Assembly (NCBI GenBank): GCA_021325095.1
Contig: JAJPHV010000126.1
Coordinates: 1 to 49,454 of the forward strand
Origin: Chloroflexota bacterium
Lineage (GTDB): Bacteria > Chloroflexota > Anaerolineae > Aggregatilineales > UBA2796
Reading direction: 5' to 3'
DNA: 49,454 nucleotides
The notes under the pieces are model-generated. The model was given only the letters and a program-made list of their open reading frames with translations, was not told the DNA's origin and did not search any database. Shown piece after piece: positions 1 to 7,978 of the stretch. How positions within the stretch are numbered: the first letter of the stretch is position 1; each line of letters begins with the position of its first letter. A program made the translations under genes and the position numbers.

Positions 1-128
1 CAGCAGCCAAAGGGATAGTGCTCAGGCCGATCATTCCGCCTAGCCAGGGCTTGATACCGCGCTGGCGCGTCGCACGTCGGTCATGCCCACGCCCCTCCAG
101 CAGGACGCCGTCTGTGCCCCGTCGCCAA

Positions 129-277
129 GTGTTGCACCGGAATTTCGCGTGGACGTTCGCCAGGAACGTCGTCTACGCAGCGTCCTGTTGGGCCATGCTG
201 GTCGTGCTCGCCAAGCCCGGCACGCCGGAGATGGTGCGCAGTTCGCGCTTGGACTGGCCGTGACCGCCCCCTCCTGA
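129..277 (+). pseudogene. Remnant of a Wzx-type polysaccharide flippase N-terminus (frameshifted)
   Basis: From the GTG at 129 one frame reads RNFAWTFARNVVYAAS, then WAMLVVLAK and GTPEMV. About 238 the homology jumps to the frame of position 239 (QFALGLAVTAP) and stops at 275-277. Joined, this matches the first amphipathic segment and first two membrane segments of Wzx/PST-family lipopolysaccharide flippases, whose usual form is FSWTFxGNVVYAxxQW...LGTPEMVGQFALGLAVTAP. One missing base at the Gly codon between MV and QF explains the shift. Substitutions at normally constant sites (Gly to Arg, Gln to Cys, Leu to Pro) also indicate decay. No continuation of the remaining roughly 400 residues is visible downstream. 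The family assignment is from recalled consensus, not an alignment. Confidence 0.6.
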
Positions 278-822
278 CGCTGCGGTATCAACCCGAAATT
301 GCCAGCTACACAGACGTTTTCGCCTGGCTGATGCCGGCGGCGGTGCCCCAATTTTGAAATGGGTTTTGCCCTGCGCTGCCTTCTCAACGCCGTTTCTGAA
401 GAATGTAAAGCGAGTAGCTTCATCGCTTTTAGTTGATTGCAAGTTATTTGGCATGGTTTGTTTAGATGCCTGTTAGCATCATTCGTTAATATTCTTATGA
501 ATGAAGGGATTACTCTGACACGCATCGACAACCGAACCCTGAAGGGCCTGAACGCAGGATGTAGACCAGCGCAGGGTTTATGAAGCCAAGAGCGTATGAG
601 TATACCTCTCATCTGGCCGCACCCATATCGTAACTGCTGAACTCTTCGCTGATACTCTTCCGGTTCGACCACAGCCGAGTTTAGCCACTGCCATGATGGT
701 GGGCAGTACGGGAAGCTTTTCTCTGGCGCAGGGGTCCTGGGTGTCTGTGTGCCCATCATCGACTGCACACCATTTACGCATAAATGCTTTGCCGATGTCA
801 AGCCGTGCAAAGGAGGGTAGGT
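278..822. other. Non-coding stretch upstream of the locus
   Basis: No convincing gene. Open frames on the - strand (40-810, 173-454, 578-832) have no recognisable domain and a composition unlike the neighbours. Positions about 405-510 are clearly richer in A+T than the surrounding DNA and are the most likely place for the promoter of the dehydratase gene at 823, but no -35/-10 pair stands out. A small inverted repeat (GATGC at 465-469, GCATC at 476-480) is too short to interpret. Confidence 0.45.
809..817 (+). promoter_or_regulatory. Strong ribosome binding site deciding a GTG start
   Basis: AAAGGAGGG, five bases before the GTG at 823, is the strongest Shine-Dalgarno match near this gene. 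It excludes the longer ATG start at 784. Confidence 0.75.
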
Positions 823-2745
823 GTGACATCAAATAAACACAAGTCCAATACCTTATCCTCGCTCTCCAAAAGTATTTTCCATATCCTTCAGTCGCTCAGT
901 CTGGATGCACTGATCATTGCGGCTGCCTATCTGGCTACGCTCTCTGTCCGGTCACCAGCCGAGTTGTTTAGCCCCCTGAACCTGACGTATATTGGCGGCG
1001 CGACTGCCCTGACATTGGCGTTCCTCCTGTTTTTCGGCGTCTATCGTCGTATGTGGTCGCGCAGCAGCGGCCACGAGGCCATCGTCGTTGTCATTCCCAT
1101 GCTGCTAGCCACCGTGATTATTGGGTTGGTGGAGGTATTGCTACTTCACGAACGGCCTTTGCCTTTGAGTGTGGTTCTGGTTGGCAACGCACTTGCCCTG
1201 GCCTGCCTGGTGGCCGTGCGCTACCGTTCGCGGCTGATCGTGGGTATGGGGTGGCGCTGGCGCGCAGTCTGGCTAGGTAAATTCCCCCTGGAAGAGGCGG
1301 TGACTCGCGTGCTTATCGTTGGCGCCGGCCAGTCGGGCCAGATCGTTGCACTGCAATTCAAAATTGGCCCGCCGCCAGGGACTCAGCCCTACCAGATTGT
1401 CGGCTTTGTGGACGACGATCCGGCAAAGCAGGGCAAAATCCTCGAAGGCTACAGGGTGCTTGGGCCTTGCTCGGCTATTCCTGAATTGGCTGAAATCTAC
1501 AATATCGACCTCATTGCCATCGCCATTCATAACATTTCTGGCACGGGGTTCCGAAACCTCTTGCAGATGTGCGAACGAACCAAGGCCCAGATTAAGGTGG
1601 TGCCAGACCTGACTGGCTCCATGAATCTGAGCAAGAAGGCCCCTTTACTGCGCGACATCACGCCAGAAGACCTGATTGGGCGTGCCGATTTGAGCCACCA
1701 CCAGGCCATTGACCTGGGTCACGTGCGAGGTAAGGTGACGCTGGTGACTGGCGCCGCGGGGTCAATCGGCTCGGAACTGTGTCGGCAGCTTTGCCTGCTG
1801 CCCGTCTCAAAACTCATTATGCTGGATAACAATGAGAGCGCTCTCCATGAGCTGCACATTGAACTCCAAACGAAATTTCCCTCGCTGAATCTGATCCCGG
1901 TACTGGCTGATATAACCGTCCGCGAACTGGTTGAAGCCACCTTTGATGACTATCGGCCCCAGGTTGTTTTCCATGCGGCAGCCTATAAGCACGTCCCAAT
2001 GCTTGAGCGCCACCCAAGCGAGGCAGTACGGGTAAACATTGGTGGTACGCGCAACGTGGCCGAGGCCGCGCGGAATTATCAGGTCAATCGGTTTGTCCTG
2101 ATCTCAACTGACAAAGCTGTGAATCCCTCCGGAGTAATGGGCGCGAGCAAACGGATCTGCGAATTGATGCTCCGCGCAATGGCCCAAGAAGGCATCGGGC
2201 CGACGCTGTTCACCTCGGTGCGCTTTGGCAATGTGCTGGGTAGTCGAGGCAGTGTCGTACCAACCTTTAATCACCAGATTGACAACGGCGGTCCCGTCAC
2301 GGTCACTGATCCGAACATGACGCGCTATTTCATGAGCATCCCCGAAGCAGTCAATCTGGTGATCCACGCTGCCTGTCTGACAAAAGGCAATGAGATTTTC
2401 TTGCTCAGGATGGGCGAGGAGGTTCGGATTGTTGAACTGGCGGAACGCATGATCCGTCTGCGCGGCCTGCGTCCCAACGTTGACATCGAGATCAGGTATA
2501 CGGGGATGCGGCCCGGCGAAAAGCTGCACGAGGAATTGCACAATGCTTCGGAACGCCTGTGCGACACTGTCCACCCGAACATTGTGCAACTTCAGGATGT
2601 CAACGGACATTTCGATGGGCCGGCTTTTCTGGCAAACCTTGACAGGCTTCAGCTATGGGACAGTAAGGGGCCGGCTGAACTTGTCCAGTTGATGCGCAAG
2701 CTCGCACAACCTGACGAGAGTCCGGTTCAGGTACCGCAACTATAG
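823..2745 (+). CDS. Membrane nucleotide-sugar 4,6-dehydratase (CapD/WbpM/PglF family)
   Basis: Predicted to convert UDP-GlcNAc (or a related UDP-HexNAc) to the 4-keto-6-deoxy sugar, the first step towards 4-amino-4,6-dideoxy sugars; the DegT aminotransferase at 41432 could take the next step. The 640 residues show an N-terminal part with about four hydrophobic segments (about 20-140), a Rossmann domain with GAGQSG at 167-172, and a second extended SDR domain with TGAAGSIG at 309-316, AAYKHVPM at 386-393 and the Ser/Thr-Met-Lys catalytic region STDKAVNPSGVMGASK at 428-443, typical of the long membrane-bound members. The start is the GTG at 823, because AAAGGAGGG (809-817) lies five bases upstream; an in-frame ATG at 784 has no such site. 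The next gene follows after 19 bases. Confidence 0.9.
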   Translation: MTSNKHKSNTLSSLSKSIFHILQSLSLDALIIAAAYLATLSVRSPAELFSPLNLTYIGGATALTLAFLLFFGVYRRMWSRSSGHEAIVVVIPMLLATVIIGLVEVLLLHERPLPLSVVLVGNALALACLVAVRYRSRLIVGMGWRWRAVWLGKFPLEEAVTRVLIVGAGQSGQIVALQFKIGPPPGTQPYQIVGFVDDDPAKQGKILEGYRVLGPCSAIPELAEIYNIDLIAIAIHNISGTGFRNLLQMCERTKAQIKVVPDLTGSMNLSKKAPLLRDITPEDLIGRADLSHHQAIDLGHVRGKVTLVTGAAGSIGSELCRQLCLLPVSKLIMLDNNESALHELHIELQTKFPSLNLIPVLADITVRELVEATFDDYRPQVVFHAAAYKHVPMLERHPSEAVRVNIGGTRNVAEAARNYQVNRFVLISTDKAVNPSGVMGASKRICELMLRAMAQEGIGPTLFTSVRFGNVLGSRGSVVPTFNHQIDNGGPVTVTDPNMTRYFMSIPEAVNLVIHAACLTKGNEIFLLRMGEEVRIVELAERMIRLRGLRPNVDIEIRYTGMRPGEKLHEELHNASERLCDTVHPNIVQLQDVNGHFDGPAFLANLDRLQLWDSKGPAELVQLMRKLAQPDESPVQVPQL

Positions 2746-2764
2746 GAATGATAGGGGAGCCATC

Positions 2765-3292
2765 ATGACAGACTCCGGAGTACATTGGTATGCACTCCAC
2801 AGTAAGCCTCGCAAGGAACGCCAGGTAGAGACTTACTTGCAATATCAGAACATCGAGACGTTCTACCCGACGATCCGGGTTAAGCCGGTCAATCCACGGG
2901 CCGCCAAGATACAGTCGTATTTCCCCGGCTACTTGTTCGTGCACGTCGATCTGGCGTGTGTCGGCCTCAGTGCACTGAATTGGGTGCCCGGTGCGATAGG
3001 CCTGGTGACATTCGGCGGCCAACCCCCGGCTATACCCGATCATGTGATTGCCAGGTTGTACGAGCATGTTGCGCAGCTAGAAGTCATTCGCCAATCATTT
3101 GTCGATAGCCTGAAACCAGGTGATACCGTGCAAATCAACAGCGGCCCGCTGCGCGGCTACGAGGCTATCTTCGACACACGTCTCAACGGTAATCAGCGCG
3201 TGCAGGTCCTGCTCAAGGCCCTGGGCCGCACCATCAAAACCACTGTCAATGTGAAGGATATTGAGAAGCGGGCAGCCGGTCTGGCAATCTGA
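2765..3292 (+). CDS. NusG paralogue, locus-specific transcription antiterminator (UpxY/RfaH/LoaP type)
   Basis: The 175 residues have the two NusG domains. The N-terminal NGN domain (about 6-110) carries WYALHSKPRKERQVE and a YFPGYLFV segment. The C-terminal KOW domain (about 117-172) reads LKPGDTVQINSGPLRGYE. Specialised NusG paralogues bind RNA polymerase and keep it from terminating in long polysaccharide operons; they are usually encoded near the start of the operon they control, as here. AGGGGAG at about 2752-2758 precedes the ATG at 2765. It is the second gene, after the dehydratase, with an imperfect hairpin (3263-3315) across its stop codon. Housekeeping NusG is unlikely, since there is no secE or rplK beside it. 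Target specificity is inferred from position. Confidence 0.88.
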   Translation: MTDSGVHWYALHSKPRKERQVETYLQYQNIETFYPTIRVKPVNPRAAKIQSYFPGYLFVHVDLACVGLSALNWVPGAIGLVTFGGQPPAIPDHVIARLYEHVAQLEVIRQSFVDSLKPGDTVQINSGPLRGYEAIFDTRLNGNQRVQVLLKALGRTIKTTVNVKDIEKRAAGLAI

Positions 3293-3315
3293 TCGGACCG
3301 CAGCCCCGGCTTCTC
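3263..3315 (+). promoter_or_regulatory. Long imperfect hairpin across the stop of the NusG-like gene
   Basis: GAGAAGC (3263-3269) pairs with GCTTCTC (3309-3315), an adjacent GGG faces CCC, and an inner CGGTC (3277-3281) pairs with GACCG (3296-3300). There is no T-run after it, so it is not a standard intrinsic terminator. It could slow decay, pause polymerase or serve the neighbouring NusG-like protein. No covariation evidence is available. Confidence 0.35.
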
Positions 3316-3434
3316 AGCCATCACTATACACTATGCCCGCATCGACTCCGATCTCTTGGGATTGGATGTCGAAATGGCGGAGCCTGCATAGTCCCCAAAA
3401 TACTTAGAATGCATTGGATAGATTGGAGGCGAGG

Positions 3435-4232
3435 ATGCACCCAGAGGCATTTTTCTCCAATTATCAGCAATCCCCCAATGAGTTGGATGCCATAGTGAAC
3501 AAACACCTCGCCTTCAGGCAAGATAATGCGAGGCCGCATTTGTCTGCTCATGAAAGTCAGTACTACTGTCGCCGATTGTGCAGGGATACCACAGTCATCG
3601 TGGAGACGGTGGCACGGCACATCACACGCGGCCTGACCGAACACGAGATCGCCGCCGAAATGACCTATCTCTGCTATGAAATGAGCATTGCGCCGATAGC
3701 ACTCTATGTGACTGCTGACTCGTATGAGGACGATCTGTATTACCCTCGCAACTACCCGGTCTCTCACTACGTCTCGCTTTTACTGATCGGCCACCGCGAT
3801 GGCTGGTACGTGCCTGTCACCAGAACGGTTGCACTCGATACGCTGCCATCCGAGCTCGAACGTCGTTACGACGCGGTAGCCTGGGTCAGCGAGTTCTATT
3901 TGCACCAGACACGGGTCGGCCAACCTGTGCCCAGGTTGACGAACATGCCCCAGATATTTCCAGAGGATTGGAACCATCCACCAAGCTGCCACATTTATCT
4001 GCGTTCCTTCACAGCCGATAGGCAAGCGGAGCGGGTCATCAACGAAAATCAGCCTGTGGAGCCGGGTCAGATCGTCACCTGCCTGGTTGGGCTGGGAAGC
4101 ATCCGCGCGGCCAACACTTTCATCGTGCGGCCTGAGGGGAGCGAACTACTGACTCGAACCAACGGTTGGCCCGTGCGCAGTTTAATCGTTGATAGCGCCA
4201 CCTACTTTCTGCCGGACATTTTGCGCTTATAA
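3435..4232 (+). CDS. M24 (aminopeptidase P/creatinase-fold)-like protein, probably without metal site
   Basis: The 265 residues resemble the pita-bread catalytic domain of M24 Xaa-Pro peptidases: LTEHEIAAEMTYLCYE followed by a β-rich stretch ending in PVTRTVAL, and EPGQIVTCLVGLGSIRAAN near the C-terminus, equivalent to the family's GTKSEDT region. The family's five metal ligands (two Asp, one His, two Glu) do not appear in their expected contexts: where active enzymes have an Asp-rich DxGxxxxGYxSDxTR segment, this protein has VSLLLIGHRDGWYVPVTRT. It is therefore probably a pseudoenzyme with a binding role. The start is the ATG at 3435, with GGAGG five bases upstream. It sits between the NusG-like gene and a sugar dehydrogenase, an unusual place for a peptidase. 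Function unknown. Confidence 0.55.
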   Translation: MHPEAFFSNYQQSPNELDAIVNKHLAFRQDNARPHLSAHESQYYCRRLCRDTTVIVETVARHITRGLTEHEIAAEMTYLCYEMSIAPIALYVTADSYEDDLYYPRNYPVSHYVSLLLIGHRDGWYVPVTRTVALDTLPSELERRYDAVAWVSEFYLHQTRVGQPVPRLTNMPQIFPEDWNHPPSCHIYLRSFTADRQAERVINENQPVEPGQIVTCLVGLGSIRAANTFIVRPEGSELLTRTNGWPVRSLIVDSATYFLPDILRL

Positions 4233-4267
4233 GCAAGACGTTGCAGACTCAGAGTCAGAAGGGATAA

Positions 4268-5281
4268 ATGCTTATGATACGAGCAGCCGTAGTCGGTGTA
4301 GGAAGCATGGGCAATAACCATGCCCGAATCTACCGCGAAATGGATGGGGTGGAGCTGGTATGCGTCGTCGATCAAGACCCGGCGACTGCGGCTCGCGTCG
4401 GGGCACGCTATTCTGTTCCGAGCTTTACCGATGTCGAGGCCATGTTGGCAGCCCGTAAACCTGACCTGGTCTCGCTGGCCGTGCCAACTGGCTTGCACTA
4501 TGCTATCGGAAGCCAGTTGATCCAGCAGGGCGTACATCTGCTCATTGAGAAGCCCATTGCCGCCACCGTTGAGGAAGGCGAAAAGCTGATTGAACTTGCC
4601 AGCAAACATGGGGTCATTCTGGCTGTCGGCCACATTGAACGATTTAACCCGGCGGTGATGGAATTGGAACGCCGTTTGCGCGATGGCATGGCCGGGCGGA
4701 TCTACCAGGTACATACACAGCGGCTCGGCCCTTACCCGTCTCGTATCCGAGATGCTGGTGTCGTCATCGACCTGGCTACTCACGACATTGACCTGATCCG
4801 CTGGTTGATCAACGATCAGATCGTGCGTATTCATGGTGAGACGCTCCAGAGCATCAACTCGGACCGTGAAGACATGTTCAACGGCTTGATGCGCTTTGGT
4901 AATGGCGCGATGGGCGTGTTGAACGTCAACTGGATGACGCCCACCAAAGTGCGGAGCCTGACGGCAACCGGGGCACGCGGCATGTTTGTCTGCAACCTGC
5001 TGTCACAGGAACTGACCTTCTACGAGAACGGAGAGGTGCGCGACGGTTGGGACGCCCTCAACATTCTCTACGGTGTCTCGGAAGGCAACGTCATCGGCCT
5101 GCGCCTGCACCGGCATGAGCCGCTCATGGCCGAACTGAGCGATTTCGTAAGTGCAGTCCGTGAACAGCGCCAGCCCGTCGTGACCGGAGAGAGCGCACTT
5201 GAGACGCTTCGCATTGCGACGCAGTTTGTGTGTTCTGCCAATGCTGTCGAGGCGGTCAGTGTGGAGTCGGCGGCAAATTGA
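4268..5281 (+). CDS. Gfo/Idh/MocA family NAD-dependent sugar dehydrogenase
   Basis: A 337-residue cytoplasmic oxidoreductase. The N-terminal Rossmann fold shows GVGSMG at 10-15. EKP at 94-96 carries the conserved Lys that contacts cofactor and substrate. The C-terminal α/β domain has DLATHDIDLIRW, with the His/Asp expected in the active site. In surface polysaccharide loci, relatives (WlbA/WbpB type) oxidise UDP-GlcNAc or its uronate at C3 before transamination; this is the likeliest role, but substrate cannot be read from the sequence. AGAAGGGA just upstream supports the ATG at 4268; a second ATG lies at 4274. It precedes the initiating transferase by 57 bases. Confidence 0.85.
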   Translation: MLMIRAAVVGVGSMGNNHARIYREMDGVELVCVVDQDPATAARVGARYSVPSFTDVEAMLAARKPDLVSLAVPTGLHYAIGSQLIQQGVHLLIEKPIAATVEEGEKLIELASKHGVILAVGHIERFNPAVMELERRLRDGMAGRIYQVHTQRLGPYPSRIRDAGVVIDLATHDIDLIRWLINDQIVRIHGETLQSINSDREDMFNGLMRFGNGAMGVLNVNWMTPTKVRSLTATGARGMFVCNLLSQELTFYENGEVRDGWDALNILYGVSEGNVIGLRLHRHEPLMAELSDFVSAVREQRQPVVTGESALETLRIATQFVCSANAVEAVSVESAAN

Positions 5282-5338
5282 ACCCTGAGTACCACCCATG
5301 CTGGCCGGATGCGGGGCCACGCGGAAGTTGCTTGAGGC

Positions 5339-5977
5339 ATGATGAATTCCACACCCTACATTGAACACCAACTAAAGGCGACCAGAATGTCTGGCAAACG
5401 TGCGCTTGACCTGGTGGTGAGTGCGGGCCTGCTACTTGGGCTTTCCCCACTGTTGCTATTCATTGCACTCCTGGTTCGCCTGTCGTCGCCGGGCCCCGTG
5501 TTCTACAAAGCCACCCGCGTGGGCCGCGACGGCAAGCTCTTTAAGCTGTATAAGTTTCGTTCTATGGTCGCTGACGCCGATAAAGTGGGGCCAGCCATTA
5601 CCACGTCCGGCGATTCGCGGATCACGCCAATCGGACGGCGCTTGAGAGACAGCAAGCTGGATGAATTGCCACAGCTCTTTAACGTCCTGAAAGGCGAGAT
5701 GAGCTTGGTGGGGCCGCGCCCCGAAGACCCGCGTTACGTGAAGTTGTATACGCCTGAACAGCGGCGCATTCTGAGCGTACCCCCTGGGATCACCAGCCCC
5801 GGCTCGATCCGTTATCGTCACGAGGAGGCACAGCTTGCCGGGCCGGATTGGGAAACAAAATACGTTAACGAAGTGCTCCCCGCAAAACTTGCGCTTGATC
5901 TGGACTACGTAGCCAACCCAAGTCTGTACCGGGACCTTGTGATACTCTGGCAAACGGCGCGCGCTGTCCTTCAGTGA
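5339..5977 (+). CDS. Initiating sugar-phosphate transferase (bacterial sugar transferase family)
   Basis: Transfers a sugar 1-phosphate from a nucleotide sugar to undecaprenyl phosphate on the inner face of the membrane, starting the repeat unit. The short (about 200-residue) PglC-like form is seen: one hydrophobic segment (LVVSAGLLLGLSPLLLFIAL), SSPGPVFYKATRVG, KLYKFRSM, and the catalytic block KLDELPQLFNVLKGEMSLVGP followed by RPE. The start is uncertain: ATG 5339 or 5342 gives 212 or 211 residues, while ATG 5387 gives a 196-residue protein beginning MSGKRALDL, closer to the usual family N-terminus. The neighbouring epimerase and dehydrogenase suggest a HexNAc-type first sugar, but specificity is not visible. 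Confidence 0.93.
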   Translation: MMNSTPYIEHQLKATRMSGKRALDLVVSAGLLLGLSPLLLFIALLVRLSSPGPVFYKATRVGRDGKLFKLYKFRSMVADADKVGPAITTSGDSRITPIGRRLRDSKLDELPQLFNVLKGEMSLVGPRPEDPRYVKLYTPEQRRILSVPPGITSPGSIRYRHEEAQLAGPDWETKYVNEVLPAKLALDLDYVANPSLYRDLVILWQTARAVLQ

Positions 5978-5996
5978 GCGAGATGGTGAACGCAGC

Positions 5997-7100
5997 ATGA
6001 GAATTATGACCATCGTTGGCGCTCGGCCAGAATTCATTATGACAGCGCCTGTCAGCAGGGCCATTCGCCAGCGCCACGAAGAAATCCTGGTACACACCGG
6101 CCAGCACTACGACGACAACATGTCGGAGGTGTTCTTCACCGATCTGGCCCTGCCGCAGCCGGACCTTAACCTGGGCGTCGGCAGCGGCAGTCATGCCGAG
6201 CAAACCGGAACGATGCTGGTGCGCCTGGAAGCAGCTATGCGAAGCGAAAAGCCCGATTGGGTGCTGGTCTACGGTGATACCAACTCAACTATCGCCGGTA
6301 GCCTGGCCGCGGTCAAGCTCAACATCCCGTTGGCCCACGTCGAGGCCGGTCTGCGCAGCTTTGACCGCACAATGCCCGAAGAGATCAACCGTGTTTTGAC
6401 CGACAAAGTCAGCAGTTTGCTGTTCGCACCCACGCCCGTTGCCGTCGAGAATCTGCGAAAGGAAGGCATCACTCGTGGCGTGCATCTGGTCGGAGATGTC
6501 CGGGTGGACGTACTGTCTGACACGCTGGCGCGGGTGCAGGGACGACAGGCCAGACTGCTGGCCTCAACCAGGCTGTCAGGTGGTGGCGCTTTTGCCCTCG
6601 CCACCATTCACCGTCCATCGAACACCGATCATGTAGAGCGGCTTAAAGACATTGTCGAGACATTCAACACGCTTGAACTGCCTGTCGTCATTCCCGTACA
6701 CCCGCGCCTTCACAAAATGATGAAAGCCTTCGACCTGCGGTTCAGCGAAAACGTCGTGGCAATTGAGCCGGTTGGCTTCCTGGATATGCTTGCGCTCCTT
6801 GACGCCTGCGAAATCGTCATCACCGACAGCGGTGGGCTTCAGAAGGAATCCTATATTCTGCGCCGTCCAACAGTCACCGTGCGGGATACGACGGAGTGGG
6901 TGGAAACGGTGCAGTCCGGTTGGAACCGTCTGTGCGAGCCGAGTCCCCTGGCGTTCAAAGCCGCTGTCGCCGAGGCGCGGAAAAAGCCCCCCGAATCACA
7001 CCCGGACTTCTACGGCGCGTATGGGGTTAGCCAGCGTATCTGCGCCCTGCTTGAGGAAACTGTCGTCTCCGACCCTGCTATTGCGCCTGCTGGCTTCTAG
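5997..7100 (+). CDS. wecB: UDP-N-acetylglucosamine 2-epimerase (non-hydrolysing), copy 1
   Basis: Interconverts UDP-GlcNAc and UDP-ManNAc in the cytoplasm. The 367 residues contain the family signatures in order: MTIVGARPEFI, VHTGQHYDDNMS, VYGDTNST, AHVEAGLRSFDRTMPEEINR, the IHRPSN segment with the catalytic-site His, and ITDSGGLQKE for UDP binding. Length is normal for WecB/MnaA. It follows the initiating transferase by 19 bases. A second, clearly diverged copy is at 40184, so the two may act on different UDP-HexNAc derivatives (for example a 2,3-diamino or 6-deoxy form) or feed different branches. The hydrolysing NeuC type is less likely given overall similarity, but not excluded for one of the two. 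Confidence 0.92.
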   Translation: MRIMTIVGARPEFIMTAPVSRAIRQRHEEILVHTGQHYDDNMSEVFFTDLALPQPDLNLGVGSGSHAEQTGTMLVRLEAAMRSEKPDWVLVYGDTNSTIAGSLAAVKLNIPLAHVEAGLRSFDRTMPEEINRVLTDKVSSLLFAPTPVAVENLRKEGITRGVHLVGDVRVDVLSDTLARVQGRQARLLASTRLSGGGAFALATIHRPSNTDHVERLKDIVETFNTLELPVVIPVHPRLHKMMKAFDLRFSENVVAIEPVGFLDMLALLDACEIVITDSGGLQKESYILRRPTVTVRDTTEWVETVQSGWNRLCEPSPLAFKAAVAEARKKPPESHPDFYGAYGVSQRICALLEETVVSDPAIAPAGF

Positions 7101-7153
7101 CGGCCACGAACTCAGTTCGATGTGCTTCTGCGCAGGTCTCTGAGGATGCTACC

Positions 7154-7906
7154 ATGAAACTTTCTATTATCATCCCTGCTTATAATGAAGCCGAAGGTGT
7201 TGCACAGACTGCAATAGCCTTGCGTTCTGTTCTGGTCAAACTGCGCGAGAGCTATGAAGTAGAAGTCGTGTTCGTAAACGATGGCAGCCGTGACAATACA
7301 CTTCAGTTGCTAAAGGCAGAATTCGAGGATGAGCCAGACGTGCAGGTCGTTTCGCACGAAACCAATAGAGGGTTAGGGGCCGCCCTGCGGACAGGCTTCG
7401 AGCGCGTTGCTGGCGATATTGTCGTCACGACGGATTTCGACGGAACCTATTCCTTCGACACGATCCCTTACCTGCTGGATCGGATGCTCGCCGACCAGGT
7501 GGACATCGTGACGGCCTCACCCTACCATCCGGCTGGCATGGTGGAAGGCGTGCCGCGCTACCGGCTACTGTTCAGCTTTGGCGCATCGCTACTCTACCGC
7601 ATTCTGGTAAACTGGCACGTTCATACCTGGACAGCTTTGTTCCGTGCCTATCGACGGCAAGTGGTCAAGACCATCAGTTTCGAGAGCAACGATTTCCTGG
7701 CCGGAACCGAACTGCTGGTCTATGCGCTGCGGGCGGGCTTCACCGTTTCGGAATTTCCTACTACGCTGCGCGTGCGGACTTTTGGGCAATCAAGCCTGAA
7801 GATCGCACGGGTAACGATGGCCCACCTCCGGTTCCAGAAGCGCCTTCTGTGGGCCAGATTGACCAATCAGTCTCCAGACCATGTGGCGCCTGTTCGACAA
7901 CCGTGA
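7154..7906 (+). CDS. Family 2 glycosyltransferase (dolichol-phosphate mannosyltransferase-like)
   Basis: The 250 residues start with the GT2 signature LSIIIPAYNEAEG, followed by VVFVNDGSRDNT and the DFDGTYS metal/nucleotide region, as in DPM1/ArnC-like enzymes that load a sugar on a polyprenyl phosphate. A moderately hydrophobic stretch (about 138-155, YRLLFSFGASLLYRILV) may associate with the membrane; no full C-terminal membrane domain follows. AGGA at 7143-7146 precedes the ATG at 7154. It is the last gene of the first + strand block and converges on the WD40 gene. A DPM1/ArnC-like donor-making role would complement the ArnT-like enzyme at 45506; this link is inference. Confidence 0.85.
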   Translation: MKLSIIIPAYNEAEGVAQTAIALRSVLVKLRESYEVEVVFVNDGSRDNTLQLLKAEFEDEPDVQVVSHETNRGLGAALRTGFERVAGDIVVTTDFDGTYSFDTIPYLLDRMLADQVDIVTASPYHPAGMVEGVPRYRLLFSFGASLLYRILVNWHVHTWTALFRAYRRQVVKTISFESNDFLAGTELLVYALRAGFTVSEFPTTLRVRTFGQSSLKIARVTMAHLRFQKRLLWARLTNQSPDHVAPVRQP

Positions 7907-7921
7907 AACGGCAGCGGGAGG

Positions 7922-7939
7922 GCCTGACGCTATTCAGGC
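7922..7939. terminator. Hairpin between convergent genes
   Basis: GCCTGA (7922-7927) and TCAGGC (7934-7939) form a perfect 6-bp stem with a 6-base loop between the stops of the glycosyltransferase and the inverted WD40 gene. A second potential stem follows (GCAAC 7948-7952 with GTTGC at about 7973-7977, enclosing GGCC-CGGC-GGCC). No T-run is present on either strand, so a Rho-independent terminator is only possible. Confidence 0.35.
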
Positions 7940-7978
7940 TGCGCCTTGCAACGGATGCGGCCCGGCGGCCAGGTTGCG

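Noticed and set aside
40..810. Long - strand open frame covering most of the left edge
   Set aside because: It runs antisense through the flippase remnant, is very rich in Arg/Pro/Ser, has no domain and crosses the ribosome site region of the next gene. Treated as chance.
784..822. Upstream ATG as the start of the dehydratase
   Set aside because: The perfect AAAGGAGGG lies after this ATG and five bases before the GTG at 823, so it cannot serve the longer start.
2104..2610. - strand open frame inside the dehydratase
   Set aside because: Exact antisense of conserved SDR coding sequence, with no family features of its own.
7922..7939. Confident intrinsic terminator between the convergent genes
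   Set aside because: The stem is perfect but only 6 bp and no T-run follows on either strand, so it is kept only as a low-confidence feature.
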